Origin: Pseudomonadota bacterium
GTDB taxonomy: Bacteria; Pseudomonadota; Gammaproteobacteria; Steroidobacterales; Steroidobacteraceae
NCBI GenBank assembly: GCA_018241505.1
Contig: JAFEDS010000017.1
Coordinates: forward strand, 434,001 to 498,000
Reading direction: 5' to 3'
DNA: 64,000 nucleotides
Position numbers and translations under genes: made by a program. This document shows positions 9,504 through 19,007 of the stretch, piece after piece. Positions within the stretch are counted from its first letter, which is position 1; each line of letters starts with the position of its first letter. The notes under the pieces were generated by a model, which worked only from the letters and a program-made list of their open reading frames with translations, searched no databases and was not told the DNA's origin.

Positions 9504-10247
9504 TTACGAGTCCGCCGCGGCCAACGCAGCGCCAATAACCCCCGCCTGGCCGGCAAAGGCCGCGGGTTTGATCTGCGCCTGCGAGCGCAACAGCGGCGCG
9601 AATTCGTCAAAGCGCTCGCTCACCGCGCCGCCCAGAATGAACAAGTCGGGCCAGAACAGCGCATACAACTGCTCGAGATACACATTGACCCGCTCAATCC
9701 AGGCCGGCCAGTCGAGCTTCTCCGCCGTGCGCACCGCGGCCGACGTCCACTTCTCCGCTTCGCGTCCCTTCAGCTCCATGTGGCCCAGCTCACTGTTGGG
9801 AAGAAGAATCCCGTCCACAAAAAACGCGGTGCCGATTCCGGTCCCGAAAGTGAGCATGATGACGGTGCCCTGCGTGCCTTTGCCTGCGCCCCATTTGACC
9901 TCGGCAACCCCCGCAGCGTCAGCATCGTTGAGGAATATCGCGTTCCGGCCCAGCGGCCGCTCTACCAGGGCCGGCCCGTCCACGCCAATCCAACCGTGAT
10001 CGATGTTGGCGGCGGTAAGGACCTTGCCGTGTTTGACGACGCTGGGCATTGCGATTCCCACCCGGCCCTGGGAGCCGGGAAAGCGGCCGACGAGCTGCTG
10101 GAAGACAGCCAGCATGGCGGCCGGCGTGGAGGGTTGGGGGGTGGGCGCGGATTTCAAATCACCGACGAGGCGGCCGGCATCGAGATCCACGAGCCCAGCT
10201 TTGATCGATGAGCCTCCCACATCTATTCCAATCAGTTGGCGCGGCAT
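9504..10247 (-). CDS. ppgK: Polyphosphate glucokinase (ROK family)
   Basis: Phosphorylates glucose using inorganic polyphosphate and/or ATP; 247 aa. The N-terminal phosphate motif IGIDVGGSSIKAGLVD, the central LNDADAAGVAE, the LTFGTGIGTAFF motif and SELGHMELKGREAEKW fit PpgK rather than a plain ROK glucokinase. The ATG at 10247 is the start matching the family N-terminus. The gene lies 10 bases after potI, in the same direction. Its place in a polyamine uptake operon is unusual; polyphosphate-polyamine chemistry is a tempting but unproven link. Confidence 0.88.
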   Translation of the reverse strand: MPRQLIGIDVGGSSIKAGLVDLDAGRLVGDLKSAPTPQPSTPAAMLAVFQQLVGRFPGSQGRVGIAMPSVVKHGKVLTAANIDHGWIGVDGPALVERPLGRNAIFLNDADAAGVAEVKWGAGKGTQGTVIMLTFGTGIGTAFFVDGILLPNSELGHMELKGREAEKWTSAAVRTAEKLDWPAWIERVNVYLEQLYALFWPDLFILGGAVSERFDEFAPLLRSQAQIKPAAFAGQAGVIGAALAAADS

Positions 10248-10257
10248 GATCCAAAGC

Positions 10258-11106
10258 TCAAAGGTTGGCGGATTCCGCCAGGCGCATGTCGCGCTCACGG
10301 CGTTTGTTCTGGTATCGCATCCAGAATGACGACACCACAATGCCCGATGCGACGATGAGCACCATGATGGTGGCTAGAGCGTTGACGTCGGGGCTCACCC
10401 CGAGGCGCACCTTGGAGAAGATCACCATGGGCAGTGTGCTCGAGCCGGGGCCCGCCACGAACTGCGAAATGACGAGATCGTCCCACGACAGTGTGAAGGC
10501 CAGCAGCCAGCCGGACACCAGCGCCGGCACTATCAGCGGCAGTGTGACCCGGAAAAACACAGTTGCGGGACGCGCCCCGAGATCCATGGCCGCCTCTTCG
10601 AGTGACTCGTCAAAGCCAACCAGGCGTGACTGTACCACCACTGTCACGTACGCCATGCAAAAGGTAATGTGCGCCAGCGTGATCGTGACAGCACCGCCGC
10701 CCTTGGGCCAGCCTATCGCCTGCTCACAAGCAACGAACAGCAGCAACAGTGACAGTCCGGTAATGACTTCCGGCATGACGAGCGGCGCCGTCGTCATGCC
10801 GGCCAGCAGGGCTCGGCCTCTGAAGGCGCCGAACCGCACCAGCGCCACCCCGGCCAGTGTTCCGAGGACGACCGCCCCGGTTGCAGCCACCACGGCGATC
10901 TGAATGGAGAGCCAGGCGGCCCCCAGGATCTGCTGGTTCGAAACCAGCGCCCCGTACCACTTGAGTGTGGGTGAGTTGGCGGTGTCCCAGACCGTGACCA
11001 GGCGCGAGTTGTTGAATGAAAACACCACCATCGACAGGATGGGCACGTAGAGGAAGACGAGCCCAAGCACCAGGAGCGCGCGCGAGAACAGGCCGCGCGA
11101 CTTCAC
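10258..11106 (-). CDS. potI: Putrescine ABC transporter permease PotI
   Basis: Second membrane subunit of a PotFGHI-type putrescine importer; 282 aa with about six membrane segments. The permease loop motif EEAAMDLGARPATVFFRVTLP, which contacts the ATPase, is intact near residue 175. The start is GTG at 11106, overlapping the potH stop (GTGA) and directly preceding KSRGLFSRALLVLGLVFLYV, which begins the first membrane helix. Confidence 0.93.
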   Translation of the reverse strand: MKSRGLFSRALLVLGLVFLYVPILSMVVFSFNNSRLVTVWDTANSPTLKWYGALVSNQQILGAAWLSIQIAVVAATGAVVLGTLAGVALVRFGAFRGRALLAGMTTAPLVMPEVITGLSLLLLFVACEQAIGWPKGGGAVTITLAHITFCMAYVTVVVQSRLVGFDESLEEAAMDLGARPATVFFRVTLPLIVPALVSGWLLAFTLSWDDLVISQFVAGPGSSTLPMVIFSKVRLGVSPDVNALATIMVLIVASGIVVSSFWMRYQNKRRERDMRLAESANL

Positions 11107-12002
11107 TTCCCGGCCTCCAGGGTCCGCTTCTCGAAGCGCTGGAACAACATGATCGGCACCACCAGCAGGGCCAGCATGAAAATGGCCACGGCACTGGCAA
11201 CAGGCCAATCGCGGTTCTCGAAGAACTCATCCGACAGTACCCGCCCGATCATGAGCTGATCGGTACGCCCGAGCAGAGACGGAATCACGTACTCGCCCAC
11301 GGCGGGAATGAAAACCAGCAGCGAGCCGGCAATGATTCCGGGCATGGACTGCGGCAGCGTGATGCGCCGGAATGCGGTAAAGGGGCGTGCGCCGAGATCG
11401 GCGGCCGCCTCGATCAAGGTCAGGTCGTGCTTCTCCAGGTTGGAGTACAGCGGCAGGATCATGAACGGCAGGTAGGAATAGACGATACCGATATAGACCG
11501 CGAAATCGGTCTGCAGCATGGTGAGCGGCTCGTGGATGATGCCGAGGGCCATCAACACGTTGTTGATGACGCCGTTGGTCTTCAGCAGCCCGATCCATGC
11601 ATAGACTCGCAGCAGGAACGAGGTCCAGAACGGCAGCACAATCAACATCAAGAGGACGTTGCGCGAGGTTGGACCGGCGCGCGCGATTGAATAGGCCATC
11701 GGATAGCCGAGCAACAGGCACAGCAGCGTGGAGACGGCCGCGACCTTCAACGAGTACAGGTACGAGCTGACATACAGCGCGTCCGTGAACAGGTAGTGGT
11801 AGTTGGAAAAGTTCAGCTTGACCGCCACGAGCCGGCCGTTCAGCCATTCCAACAGTGGCGTGTACGGCGGCATCGCCAGCCGCACTTCGGCAAAGGAGAT
11901 CTTGAAAACAATAATGAACGGGATCAGAAACAGGACCACCAGCCAGAGCATGGGAATACCCAGGACCAGGCGTCTTCCCGCATGTATGCTGAATTTCGGC
12001 AC
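11103..12002 (-). CDS. potH: Putrescine ABC transporter permease PotH
   Basis: First membrane subunit of the putrescine importer; 299 aa, six predicted helices starting with RLVLGIPMLWLVVLFLIPF. The EAA loop EAAADLGARPFTAFRRITLP is present. It starts four bases after the potG stop and overlaps potI by four bases, so the transporter subunits are made from one message. Confidence 0.94.
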   Translation of the reverse strand: MPKFSIHAGRRLVLGIPMLWLVVLFLIPFIIVFKISFAEVRLAMPPYTPLLEWLNGRLVAVKLNFSNYHYLFTDALYVSSYLYSLKVAAVSTLLCLLLGYPMAYSIARAGPTSRNVLLMLIVLPFWTSFLLRVYAWIGLLKTNGVINNVLMALGIIHEPLTMLQTDFAVYIGIVYSYLPFMILPLYSNLEKHDLTLIEAAADLGARPFTAFRRITLPQSMPGIIAGSLLVFIPAVGEYVIPSLLGRTDQLMIGRVLSDEFFENRDWPVASAVAIFMLALLVVPIMLFQRFEKRTLEAGK

Positions 12003-12006
12003 GGCG

Positions 12007-13122
12007 CTAGCGGGTCAGCACGACCGGACTGGCCGCGTGCCAGGACAGATAGACCGTTTCATCCCACGTGATGCGGTCATCGGCATGTCGTGCGACATTG
12101 GGGATCGTGACACGGACGGTCCTGCCGCTGTCGATGCGGACCAGATAGATCGACATGTCACCCATGTAGGCGATCTCCTTGACCACGCCCTTGACGACAT
12201 TCTCGCTGCTGGTGGCGGGCCCCTCGCGGCCGAGGTTGATTTTCTCCGGTCTGATCGCGACCCACACCGTGGCATCCGGCGCGGAGCTGATTCCGTGATT
12301 GACGTAAACGGTCCCGCTCAGCTCATCGCAGCGGATCCGGACATAGTCCGGCTCATCCTCCATCAGCTTGCCTTCGAACATGTTGACTGAGCCGATGAAG
12401 TCGGCAACGAAGCGGGTGGCCGGGAATTCATAGATGTCGGTCGGCGTTCCGACCTGCACGATCTGGCCGTGGTTCATCACGCCCATGCGCGAGGAAAGCG
12501 TCATGGCCTCCTCCTGGTCATGGGTGACGACCACGAAGGTGACACCGAGCTGTTCCTGGATGTTGATCAGCTCGAACTGCGTATGCTCGCGCAGCTTGCG
12601 ATCCAGTGCGGCGAGCGGCTCGTCCAGCAGCAGCAGCTTGGGACGCTTTACCAAGGCGCGCGCCAGCGCCACGCGCTGGCGTTGGCCGCCTGAAAGTTGG
12701 TGCGGCTTACGGCCCAGGAACTGGCCCATCTTCACAATGTCGAGAATCTCGCCCACCCGGCGCTTGATCTCGTCCCGGCCGAGCCGCTCCTGCTCCAGCC
12801 CGAACGCAACGTTCTTCTCCACTGTCATGTGGGGAAACAGCGCATACGACTGGAACATCATGTTGACCGGGCGATCGTACGGCGCAATCTCGCTCATGTC
12901 CTGGCCGTCAATGAAGATCTTGCCGGAGGTGGGCGTCTCGAAGCCGGCCAGCATGCGCAACAGGGTCGTCTTGCCGGAACCCGAGCCGCCCAACAGGCAG
13001 AAGATCTCGCCGCGCTGCACATCGAGGCAGACATCGTTCACTGCCACAAACTCACCAAACCGCTTGGTGACGTTTTCGATCCGCAGGTACGGGGCCGAGG
13101 CTCGCCCGGTCGGTGCGTTCAT
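12007..13122 (-). CDS. potG: Putrescine ABC transporter ATPase PotG
   Basis: Cytoplasmic ATPase of the putrescine importer; 371 aa. Walker A GGSGSGKTT, Q-loop FQSYALFPHMTV, signature LSGGQRQR, Walker B LLLLDEPLAALD and H-loop VVTHDQEEA are all intact, followed by a C-terminal TOBE-type domain of about 120 residues. Its start overlaps the potF stop (ATGA). Confidence 0.95.
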   Translation of the reverse strand: MNAPTGRASAPYLRIENVTKRFGEFVAVNDVCLDVQRGEIFCLLGGSGSGKTTLLRMLAGFETPTSGKIFIDGQDMSEIAPYDRPVNMMFQSYALFPHMTVEKNVAFGLEQERLGRDEIKRRVGEILDIVKMGQFLGRKPHQLSGGQRQRVALARALVKRPKLLLLDEPLAALDRKLREHTQFELINIQEQLGVTFVVVTHDQEEAMTLSSRMGVMNHGQIVQVGTPTDIYEFPATRFVADFIGSVNMFEGKLMEDEPDYVRIRCDELSGTVYVNHGISSAPDATVWVAIRPEKINLGREGPATSSENVVKGVVKEIAYMGDMSIYLVRIDSGRTVRVTIPNVARHADDRITWDETVYLSWHAASPVVLTR

Positions 13123-14246
13123 TTGCCGGTTTTGAACCGGGTCCAGGTGCGTGTCAGCAGCCGGGTGTAGTCCTGCGACCGCGGCGGTTCCGGCACCAGC
13201 TTGGCCAGGATGTCCGGCGGCGGATAGATGTTGGGATCGCCCTTCACCGAATCGGCCAGCAAGGGCGTCGCCGCGGTGTTGACGTTGGCGTACTTCATCA
13301 GGTTGGAATTCTTCGCCGCGACCTCGGGCTCCAGCAGATAGTTGATGAAGGTCCAGGCGTTCTGCGGGTGCGGGGCGTCCGCGGGCACTGCCAGCATGTC
13401 GAAATTCATGATGGTGCCTTCCTTCGGAATCCGATAGTCGATCTCGATTCCCTTGCCGGCCTCGCGGGCGCGGTCGCGTGCCTGTTTGATATCCCCGGAC
13501 CAGCCGAGCGCCAGACAGGTCTCGCCATTGGCGAGATCGTCGATATAACGCGACGAGTGGACGTAGCGCAGGTACGGGCGGATGGACATCAAGACGTTCT
13601 CGGCCGCCTGCAGATCTTCCGGCGAGCTGCTCTTGGGATCCTTGCCGAGATACATGAGCACGGAGCCAACGACTTCGGAGGCTTCATCCAGAACCGACAC
13701 GCCGCAGTCCTGGAATTTCGACACCACCTTGGGGTCGTAAACCATCCGCAGGCTGTCGACCGGTGCGTCCGGCATGCGCTCCTTGATCTTCGCGACATTG
13801 TAGCCCGGGCCGGAGGTCACCCACATGTACGGGACACTGTGCGCGTTGTCGGCGTCGTACACGGCGATCCGCTTCATCATGTCCGGATCGAGATTCTTCA
13901 GGTTCGGCAGTTTGGACTTGTCCAGGGGTTGGAACACGCCCGCAGTGATCTGGCGCTGCAGAAACGGCGCGGAGGGCACCACCACGTCGTAGTTCGTGTG
14001 CCCGGTCAACAACTTGGTTTCGAGCACCCGGTTGGAGTCGAACACATCGTAGTTGACCTTGATGCCGGTCTGCTTCGTGAATTCAGCCAGTACCGTGGGA
14101 TCGATGTAGTCGGACCAGTTGTAGACGTTGAGAACCTTCTCCTGGGCCGCGGCTCCCGCCTCTGCCGGGGGTGGCTTGCCACCCCCACTGCCACAGCCAG
14201 CCAGCACGACCCCCACACAGACAGCGCCCAGAACGAGTTTTTTCAT
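13119..14246 (-). CDS. potF: Putrescine-binding lipoprotein PotF
   Basis: Extracytoplasmic substrate-binding protein of the importer; 375 aa. The signal peptide MKKLVLGAVCVGVVLAGCGS ends in lipobox LAGC, so this PotF is probably lipid-anchored. The mature part has LNVYNWSDYIDPTVLAEF and later ALGWSGDIKQARDRA and WTFINYLLEPEVAAKNSN, all typical of PotD/PotF proteins. It lies nine bases after puuA, tying uptake to the first catabolic step. Confidence 0.94.
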   Translation of the reverse strand: MKKLVLGAVCVGVVLAGCGSGGGKPPPAEAGAAAQEKVLNVYNWSDYIDPTVLAEFTKQTGIKVNYDVFDSNRVLETKLLTGHTNYDVVVPSAPFLQRQITAGVFQPLDKSKLPNLKNLDPDMMKRIAVYDADNAHSVPYMWVTSGPGYNVAKIKERMPDAPVDSLRMVYDPKVVSKFQDCGVSVLDEASEVVGSVLMYLGKDPKSSSPEDLQAAENVLMSIRPYLRYVHSSRYIDDLANGETCLALGWSGDIKQARDRAREAGKGIEIDYRIPKEGTIMNFDMLAVPADAPHPQNAWTFINYLLEPEVAAKNSNLMKYANVNTAATPLLADSVKGDPNIYPPPDILAKLVPEPPRSQDYTRLLTRTWTRFKTGK

Positions 14247-14255
14247 CGTTTCAGT

Positions 14256-15596
14256 TTATACGTTCAGCAGCAGATGCTCACGCTCCCACGAGCTGATGAC
14301 CTGCAAAAACACCTCGTATTCGGCTTCCTTGACAATGGTGAACGCCGAGACGAACGCTTCGCCTAGAAGCTTCACCAGCGGCTCCGATTCACGCAAATTG
14401 CGCAGCGCCTCGTCCAGCGAACGCGGCAGGCCGAACGGCAGATCGTGCGCACTGCCCGTAATCGGATCACTGGGCTGCAGGTTTTCGACCATGCCGAGAT
14501 AGCCACAGGCCAGGGAGGCCGCGATGGCGATGTACGGATTGGCATCCGCCCCACCGACCCGGTTTTCCACGCGGCGGGCATCGGCGCTCGACATCGGGAC
14601 CCGCAATCCGGCCGTGCGGTTGTCGTAGCCCCAATGCACGTTGATGGGCGCAGACAGGTAGCGTGTCAGGCGGCGATAGGAATTGACGTTGGCGCAGAAC
14701 AACCCCATGGCGGCGGGCATGTATTTCTGCAGCCCGGCGATGTGGGAGAAAAAGAGCTGCGATGGCGTCCCGTCGGGATTGCTGAAGATGTTCTTGCGGG
14801 TCTTTGTGTCCACCACGCTCTGGTGGATGTGCATGGCGCTGCCAGGCTCCTTCGCATGCGGCTTTGCCATGAAGGTCGCGTAGATCTTGTGGCGCAGCGC
14901 CGCTTCGCGGGCCGTCCGCTTGAACAGAAACGCCTGGTCGGCCAGATCCAGCGGGTAGCCGTGGATCAGGTTGATCTCCATCTGTGCCGGCCCATCCTCA
15001 TGAATGAGCGTGTCGATTTCGATCTCCTGGTCCTCGCAGAACTGGTAGATGTCATCGAACAGCGGATCGAACTCGTTGACCGCCGCGATGCTGTACGACT
15101 GGCGTCCCGGCTCCGCACGGCCCGAACGGCCCACGGGCGGACGCAAGGGATAGTCGGAGTCCTTGTTCTGCTCAATCAGATAGAACTCGAGCTCGGGAGC
15201 GACAACCGGCTCCCAACCTCTTTGGGCGTAGAGTTCGAGAACATTGCGCAGAACGTGGCGTGGGGCCATCGATACGCGACGACCATCTGAATAGAAACAG
15301 TCGTGAATGACCTGCGCGGTGGGCTCCGCGGCCCACGGCACCCGGCGAACCGTCTTCGGGTCTGCCTTGAGAACAATGTCGATTTCCGCGGGGCTCATGG
15401 CATCGGCCGGCTCCGGCGGATAGTCGCCGGTGACGGTCTGAAGAAAGACACTCTCGGGCAGGCGCATGCCCTCGTCCTCGGCAAACTTCGTGGCCGGCAT
15501 GATTTTCCCGCGCGCAATGCCCGCCATGTCAGGAATGATCGCCTCGACCTCGGAGATACCGTGGTCGCGGAAGAACTGCTGAATCTCACTCGCCAT
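14256..15596 (-). CDS. puuA: Gamma-glutamylputrescine synthetase
   Basis: Glutamine synthetase-fold ligase that joins glutamate to putrescine, using ATP, in the first step of the Puu pathway; 446 aa. The N-terminal beta-grasp region is followed by catalytic motifs APELEFYLIEQNKDSDYPL, GPAQMEINLIHG and SAMHIHQSV. The pathway context (potFGHI, puuB, puuC, puuD, puuR) supports PuuA rather than GlnA. The gap to puuD is 58 bases and to potF nine. Confidence 0.94.
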   Translation of the reverse strand: MASEIQQFFRDHGISEVEAIIPDMAGIARGKIMPATKFAEDEGMRLPESVFLQTVTGDYPPEPADAMSPAEIDIVLKADPKTVRRVPWAAEPTAQVIHDCFYSDGRRVSMAPRHVLRNVLELYAQRGWEPVVAPELEFYLIEQNKDSDYPLRPPVGRSGRAEPGRQSYSIAAVNEFDPLFDDIYQFCEDQEIEIDTLIHEDGPAQMEINLIHGYPLDLADQAFLFKRTAREAALRHKIYATFMAKPHAKEPGSAMHIHQSVVDTKTRKNIFSNPDGTPSQLFFSHIAGLQKYMPAAMGLFCANVNSYRRLTRYLSAPINVHWGYDNRTAGLRVPMSSADARRVENRVGGADANPYIAIAASLACGYLGMVENLQPSDPITGSAHDLPFGLPRSLDEALRNLRESEPLVKLLGEAFVSAFTIVKEAEYEVFLQVISSWEREHLLLNV

Positions 15597-15654
15597 ACAA
15601 ATCGCCTTTGACGCTCAGCCTCAATGGACCGCGCGCCTCGTCTATCCAATGCGT

Positions 15655-16401
15655 CTATCTGATTCGGTTGCGCGCCGCGGCGCCGAAGGCCGCAAACAAC
15701 GCGCGTGAGAATGGATTGCTCATCACCTTCCACTCCGGATGCCACTGCACGGCAAGAGCAAACGTCTTCGCCTGCTCGACCCTGAATGCTTCAATGAGCC
15801 CATCGGGAGCGCGTGCCTCTACCGCGAGGCCCGGTCCCAGCCGATCAACGCCCTGGGAATGCAGGGAGTTGACCTGAATTCGATCCTGGTCTGTTAGGCC
15901 ACGTAAGGCGCCACCGGGTTCGAGCACCACCTCGTGCGCGGGCCCGTACTGCACGTCGAGCTCGCGTTGGGTGTCCTCGCGATGATCGCGCTTGCCTTCG
16001 ACCTCGTGCACTTTCTGGTGCAACGTGCCGCCGTAAGCCACATTCATTTCCTGGAAGCCCCGGCAGACTCCCAACACTGGAATTCCAGCAGCCACGGCCT
16101 TGCGGATGAGCGGCAGCGTCGTCGCGTCCCGCGCCGGGTCATGCAGGGTTCCCGGATCGCTGGCCGTCCCGGAGTAATGGTGCGGCTCCACGTTCGAGGG
16201 GCTACCGGTCAGCATCAGGCCATCGAGCCGCTCCAGCAGCTCATCCATGCCCAGCTCGTCAGCCAGGGCCGGAATCAGCAGCGGCAAGGCGCCGGCAGCA
16301 TCCAGCACCGCGCGGGCGTACTTGTCGCCCACGACATGGAAGGGGTGCAGACCGAGCATGCGCCGGTCGGCAGGAATACCGATTAACGGACGAGCGGGCA
16401 T
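15655..16401 (-). CDS. puuD: Gamma-glutamyl-GABA hydrolase
   Basis: Class I glutamine amidotransferase-like hydrolase that releases GABA and glutamate from gamma-glutamyl-GABA; 248 aa. The nucleophile Cys lies in PVLGVCRGFQEMNV and the catalytic His-Glu pair in VQWHPEW. The ATG at 16401 is chosen because it begins the conserved PARPLIGIPAD segment; the longer ORF reads through the promoter region. It is the first gene of the minus-strand puu/pot run. Confidence 0.94.
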   Translation of the reverse strand: MPARPLIGIPADRRMLGLHPFHVVGDKYARAVLDAAGALPLLIPALADELGMDELLERLDGLMLTGSPSNVEPHHYSGTASDPGTLHDPARDATTLPLIRKAVAAGIPVLGVCRGFQEMNVAYGGTLHQKVHEVEGKRDHREDTQRELDVQYGPAHEVVLEPGGALRGLTDQDRIQVNSLHSQGVDRLGPGLAVEARAPDGLIEAFRVEQAKTFALAVQWHPEWKVMSNPFSRALFAAFGAAARNRIR

Positions 16402-16419
16402 AAGGGGCGGGTGCCGGGC

Positions 16420-16440
16420 GGTGTTTATTATAATTAACAA
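16420..16440. promoter_or_regulatory. Putative PuuR operator, puuD/puuB divergent promoter
   Basis: A 21-bp sequence, GGTGTTTA-N7-TAACAA, identical outside its seven-base centre to one at 24052-24072 beside puuR. It is an imperfect inverted repeat (TGTT...AACA). The AT-rich centre contains TATAAT on both strands, so a bound repressor would cover the -10 elements. Confidence 0.75.
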
Positions 16441-16650
16441 ACCCGCCAGCCAATTCTCCAAACACGGCCTATTAGACCACAGCTCGAGGGTCCCGGGCTG
16501 CCCCCTCCTCCACGGTTCTTCATGGCTACGGAAAAGGCTCAAAGGGGCCGTTCCAGGGGGGACCGATTTGCCCGGAATGTGCGCTGGTCGCTATCCTCCG
16601 CCGGCGCGGCCACGGTGTGGCGCGTCGAAATATCCTAAACAGCTAGGACC
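16441..16650. other. Remainder of puuD/puuB intergenic region
   Basis: About 210 bases between the operator and puuB. There is no convincing ORF, and no strong Shine-Dalgarno site before the puuB ATG. It probably holds the puuB leader. Confidence 0.4.
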
Positions 16651-17934
16651 ATGACCATACAGCCCCACGCTTCTTCCTATTACGCCGCCTCCGCCCACCC
16701 GGCTCCCGTGCGTCCCGCGCTCATGGGCACCGTGGATTGCGACGTGTGCGTGGTCGGAGCCGGGATTGCCGGGTGCTCGACTGCCCTGCATCTGGCGGAG
16801 CGTGGCTACCGGGTCGTCCTGCTCGAAGAGAACCGCATCGCTTGGGGTGCCTCGGGCCGCAGCGGAGCGCAGGCGATCTACGGCCTGGCCGCGCCCCAGA
16901 GCAAGATCAAGAAGCTGGTGGGGGCTGCGGCAGCACGCACAATCTGGGACGTCTCCGTTGAAGCCCTGGACCTGATCCGTGCGCTGGTGGCCAAACATCA
17001 CATCGACTGTGACTACACCCAGGGTCACATGTTGACGGCCATCAAACCGCGCCACGACACAGACCTTCACTCCGAGCTCGCGGAGCTGCGCGATGAGTAT
17101 CAATACCACAGCATCCGTTACATGCCCCGTGACGAAGTCCGTTCGTTACTGGCTTCGGACCGTTACCTCGGTGCGCTGTATGACACTCGAAGCGGCCATC
17201 TGCATCCGCTCAACTACACGTTGGGATTGGCCGCGGCGGCGGAGCGCGCCGGCACGCTGATTTTTGAAGGCACCCGAGCAATCGATTTCGCCAACACAGC
17301 CGCCGGCGCAACCATCCGTACCGCCGGGGGCGAAGTGCGCAGCCGCTTTGTTGTGTTGAGTGGCAATGTCTTTCTGGGCGATACCGCCCCGGCACTGAAA
17401 TCGAAGATCATGGCGGTCGCCACCTACATTGTCGCCACCGAGCCTCTGGGCGCGGAGCGAGCGCAGGCGCTCATCAAGAACGGTTCGGCCGTCAGCGACA
17501 TGAACTGGGTGTTGGATTACTTCCGCCTGTCTGCGGATCACCGGCTGCTGTTCGGCGGCCGGGTCAACTACTCGGGGTTGTCATCGTTCGATGCGCCCAG
17601 CGCCACGCGCAAACGCATGCTGGGCGTGTATCCGCAGCTTGCCGACGTCAATATCGATTTCGCGTGGGGCGGCGATGTGGATATCACCTTGAATCGTGCA
17701 CCCCACTTCGGGCGGCTCGCGCCCAACGTGTATTTTCTGCAGGGATTCTCGGGACACGGCATTGCGCTGACCGGCATTGCCGGGAAGATGGTCGCCGACG
17801 CGATTGCCGGAACGGCTGAGCGGTTTGATGTGTTCGCACGCATTCCACATGCGGATTTCCCGGGCGGCGCTGCATTGCGCCGCCCGGCGTTGGTGCTCGC
17901 GATGTTGTACTACAGAATCAAGGACCTGCTGTAG
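16651..17934 (+). CDS. puuB: Gamma-glutamylputrescine oxidase
   Basis: FAD-dependent D-amino acid oxidase-family enzyme that oxidises gamma-glutamylputrescine to the aminobutyraldehyde with release of hydrogen peroxide and ammonia; 427 aa. The dinucleotide fold CVVGAGIAGCSTALHLAERG lies at residues 31-50, followed by NRIAWGASGRSGAQ and the C-terminal GFSGHGIALTGIAGKMVADA. It is divergent from puuD across the shared operator region. Confidence 0.93.
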   Translation: MTIQPHASSYYAASAHPAPVRPALMGTVDCDVCVVGAGIAGCSTALHLAERGYRVVLLEENRIAWGASGRSGAQAIYGLAAPQSKIKKLVGAAAARTIWDVSVEALDLIRALVAKHHIDCDYTQGHMLTAIKPRHDTDLHSELAELRDEYQYHSIRYMPRDEVRSLLASDRYLGALYDTRSGHLHPLNYTLGLAAAAERAGTLIFEGTRAIDFANTAAGATIRTAGGEVRSRFVVLSGNVFLGDTAPALKSKIMAVATYIVATEPLGAERAQALIKNGSAVSDMNWVLDYFRLSADHRLLFGGRVNYSGLSSFDAPSATRKRMLGVYPQLADVNIDFAWGGDVDITLNRAPHFGRLAPNVYFLQGFSGHGIALTGIAGKMVADAIAGTAERFDVFARIPHADFPGGAALRRPALVLAMLYYRIKDLL

Positions 17935-17950
17935 GTCCGGGCCAATCAAC

Positions 17951-18973
17951 CTAAAGCAACTGCTCCGCAATCTGCACCGCATTCAGTGCCGCACCCTTCA
18001 GCAACTGGTCGCCTGCGACGAACATCGCAATCGAGTGACCGCTGGGGTCACTGACATCCTGGCGGATTCTGCCCACCAGAATGGGGTCCTGCCCCGAGGC
18101 ATCCTTGGGCATGGGGAAGTAGTTCTTCTCCACATCATCGACAATCTTCACTCCGGGCGCGCCTGCCAGGCTGTCGCGCACGAACGCGGGGCTGATCGGA
18201 CGCTCGCATTCAAAAGTCAATGAAACACAGTGAGCCCGCAGCACCGGTACCCGAACACACGTCGCCGACACGCGCATTTCCGGCTCGCCGAAAATCTTGC
18301 GCGTCTCCTGGATGACCTTGGTTTCCTCCTCGTTGTAACCGGTCACCGGATCGACCGTCGTGTTGTGACTGAAGAGGTTGAACGCATACGGATGAGGCAA
18401 CACAGTGTTGCGATACTCGCGGCCATCGAGGTACGCACGGGTCGACTCACTCAACTCCGCCATCGCGGCGGCGCCGGCGCCCGAAGCCGCCTGGTAGGTG
18501 GAAATGATCAGCCGGCGGATGCGGTTGGCGCGGTGAATGGGCCACAGGGGCGTAATCGAGATAATGGCCGCGCAGTTGGGGTTGGCAATGATGCCCTGAT
18601 GCGCGCGGATGGCACCCGGGTTTATTTCCGGTACGACCAGGGGCACATCGCCGTTCATGCGGAATGCCGAAGAGTTATCGACCACGACCGCTCCCTTGCT
18701 GACGGCCACGGGCGCAAACTTCTTCGAGGTCGAGCTGCCGGCGGAAAACAACCCGATGTTGACCCCCTCGAGGCCCTTTTCCGTCAGCTCCTGCACGGGC
18801 ACTGCCTGACCGCGAAACGGCAGGGTCTTGCCCACAGAGCGGGCGGATGCGAACAACCGCAACTCCGACAACGGAAAGTTGCGGCGCTCGAGGCACCCCA
18901 ACAGCTCGATCCCGACGGCGCCGGTGGCCCCGGCAATGGCGACGACGGGCGCCGCTGAACGACCAGATTGCAT
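17951..18973 (-). CDS. asd: Aspartate-semialdehyde dehydrogenase
   Basis: Reduces aspartyl phosphate to aspartate semialdehyde, the branch point to lysine, threonine, methionine and diaminopimelate; 340 aa. The NADP-binding GATGAVGIELL, catalytic Cys in NPNCAAIISI and QAASGAGAAAMAE are present. The ATG at 18973 has a GGGAG site; an upstream in-frame ATG does not. It interrupts the putrescine genes and is preceded by a leader peptide gene and terminator (19008-19159) that look like a transcription attenuator. Confidence 0.95.
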   Translation of the reverse strand: MQSGRSAAPVVAIAGATGAVGIELLGCLERRNFPLSELRLFASARSVGKTLPFRGQAVPVQELTEKGLEGVNIGLFSAGSSTSKKFAPVAVSKGAVVVDNSSAFRMNGDVPLVVPEINPGAIRAHQGIIANPNCAAIISITPLWPIHRANRIRRLIISTYQAASGAGAAAMAELSESTRAYLDGREYRNTVLPHPYAFNLFSHNTTVDPVTGYNEEETKVIQETRKIFGEPEMRVSATCVRVPVLRAHCVSLTFECERPISPAFVRDSLAGAPGVKIVDDVEKNYFPMPKDASGQDPILVGRIRQDVSDPSGHSIAMFVAGDQLLKGAALNAVQIAEQLL

Positions 18974-19007
18974 TGAAATCTCCCAGTTCAATCAAGGATT
19001 AAGGGTC

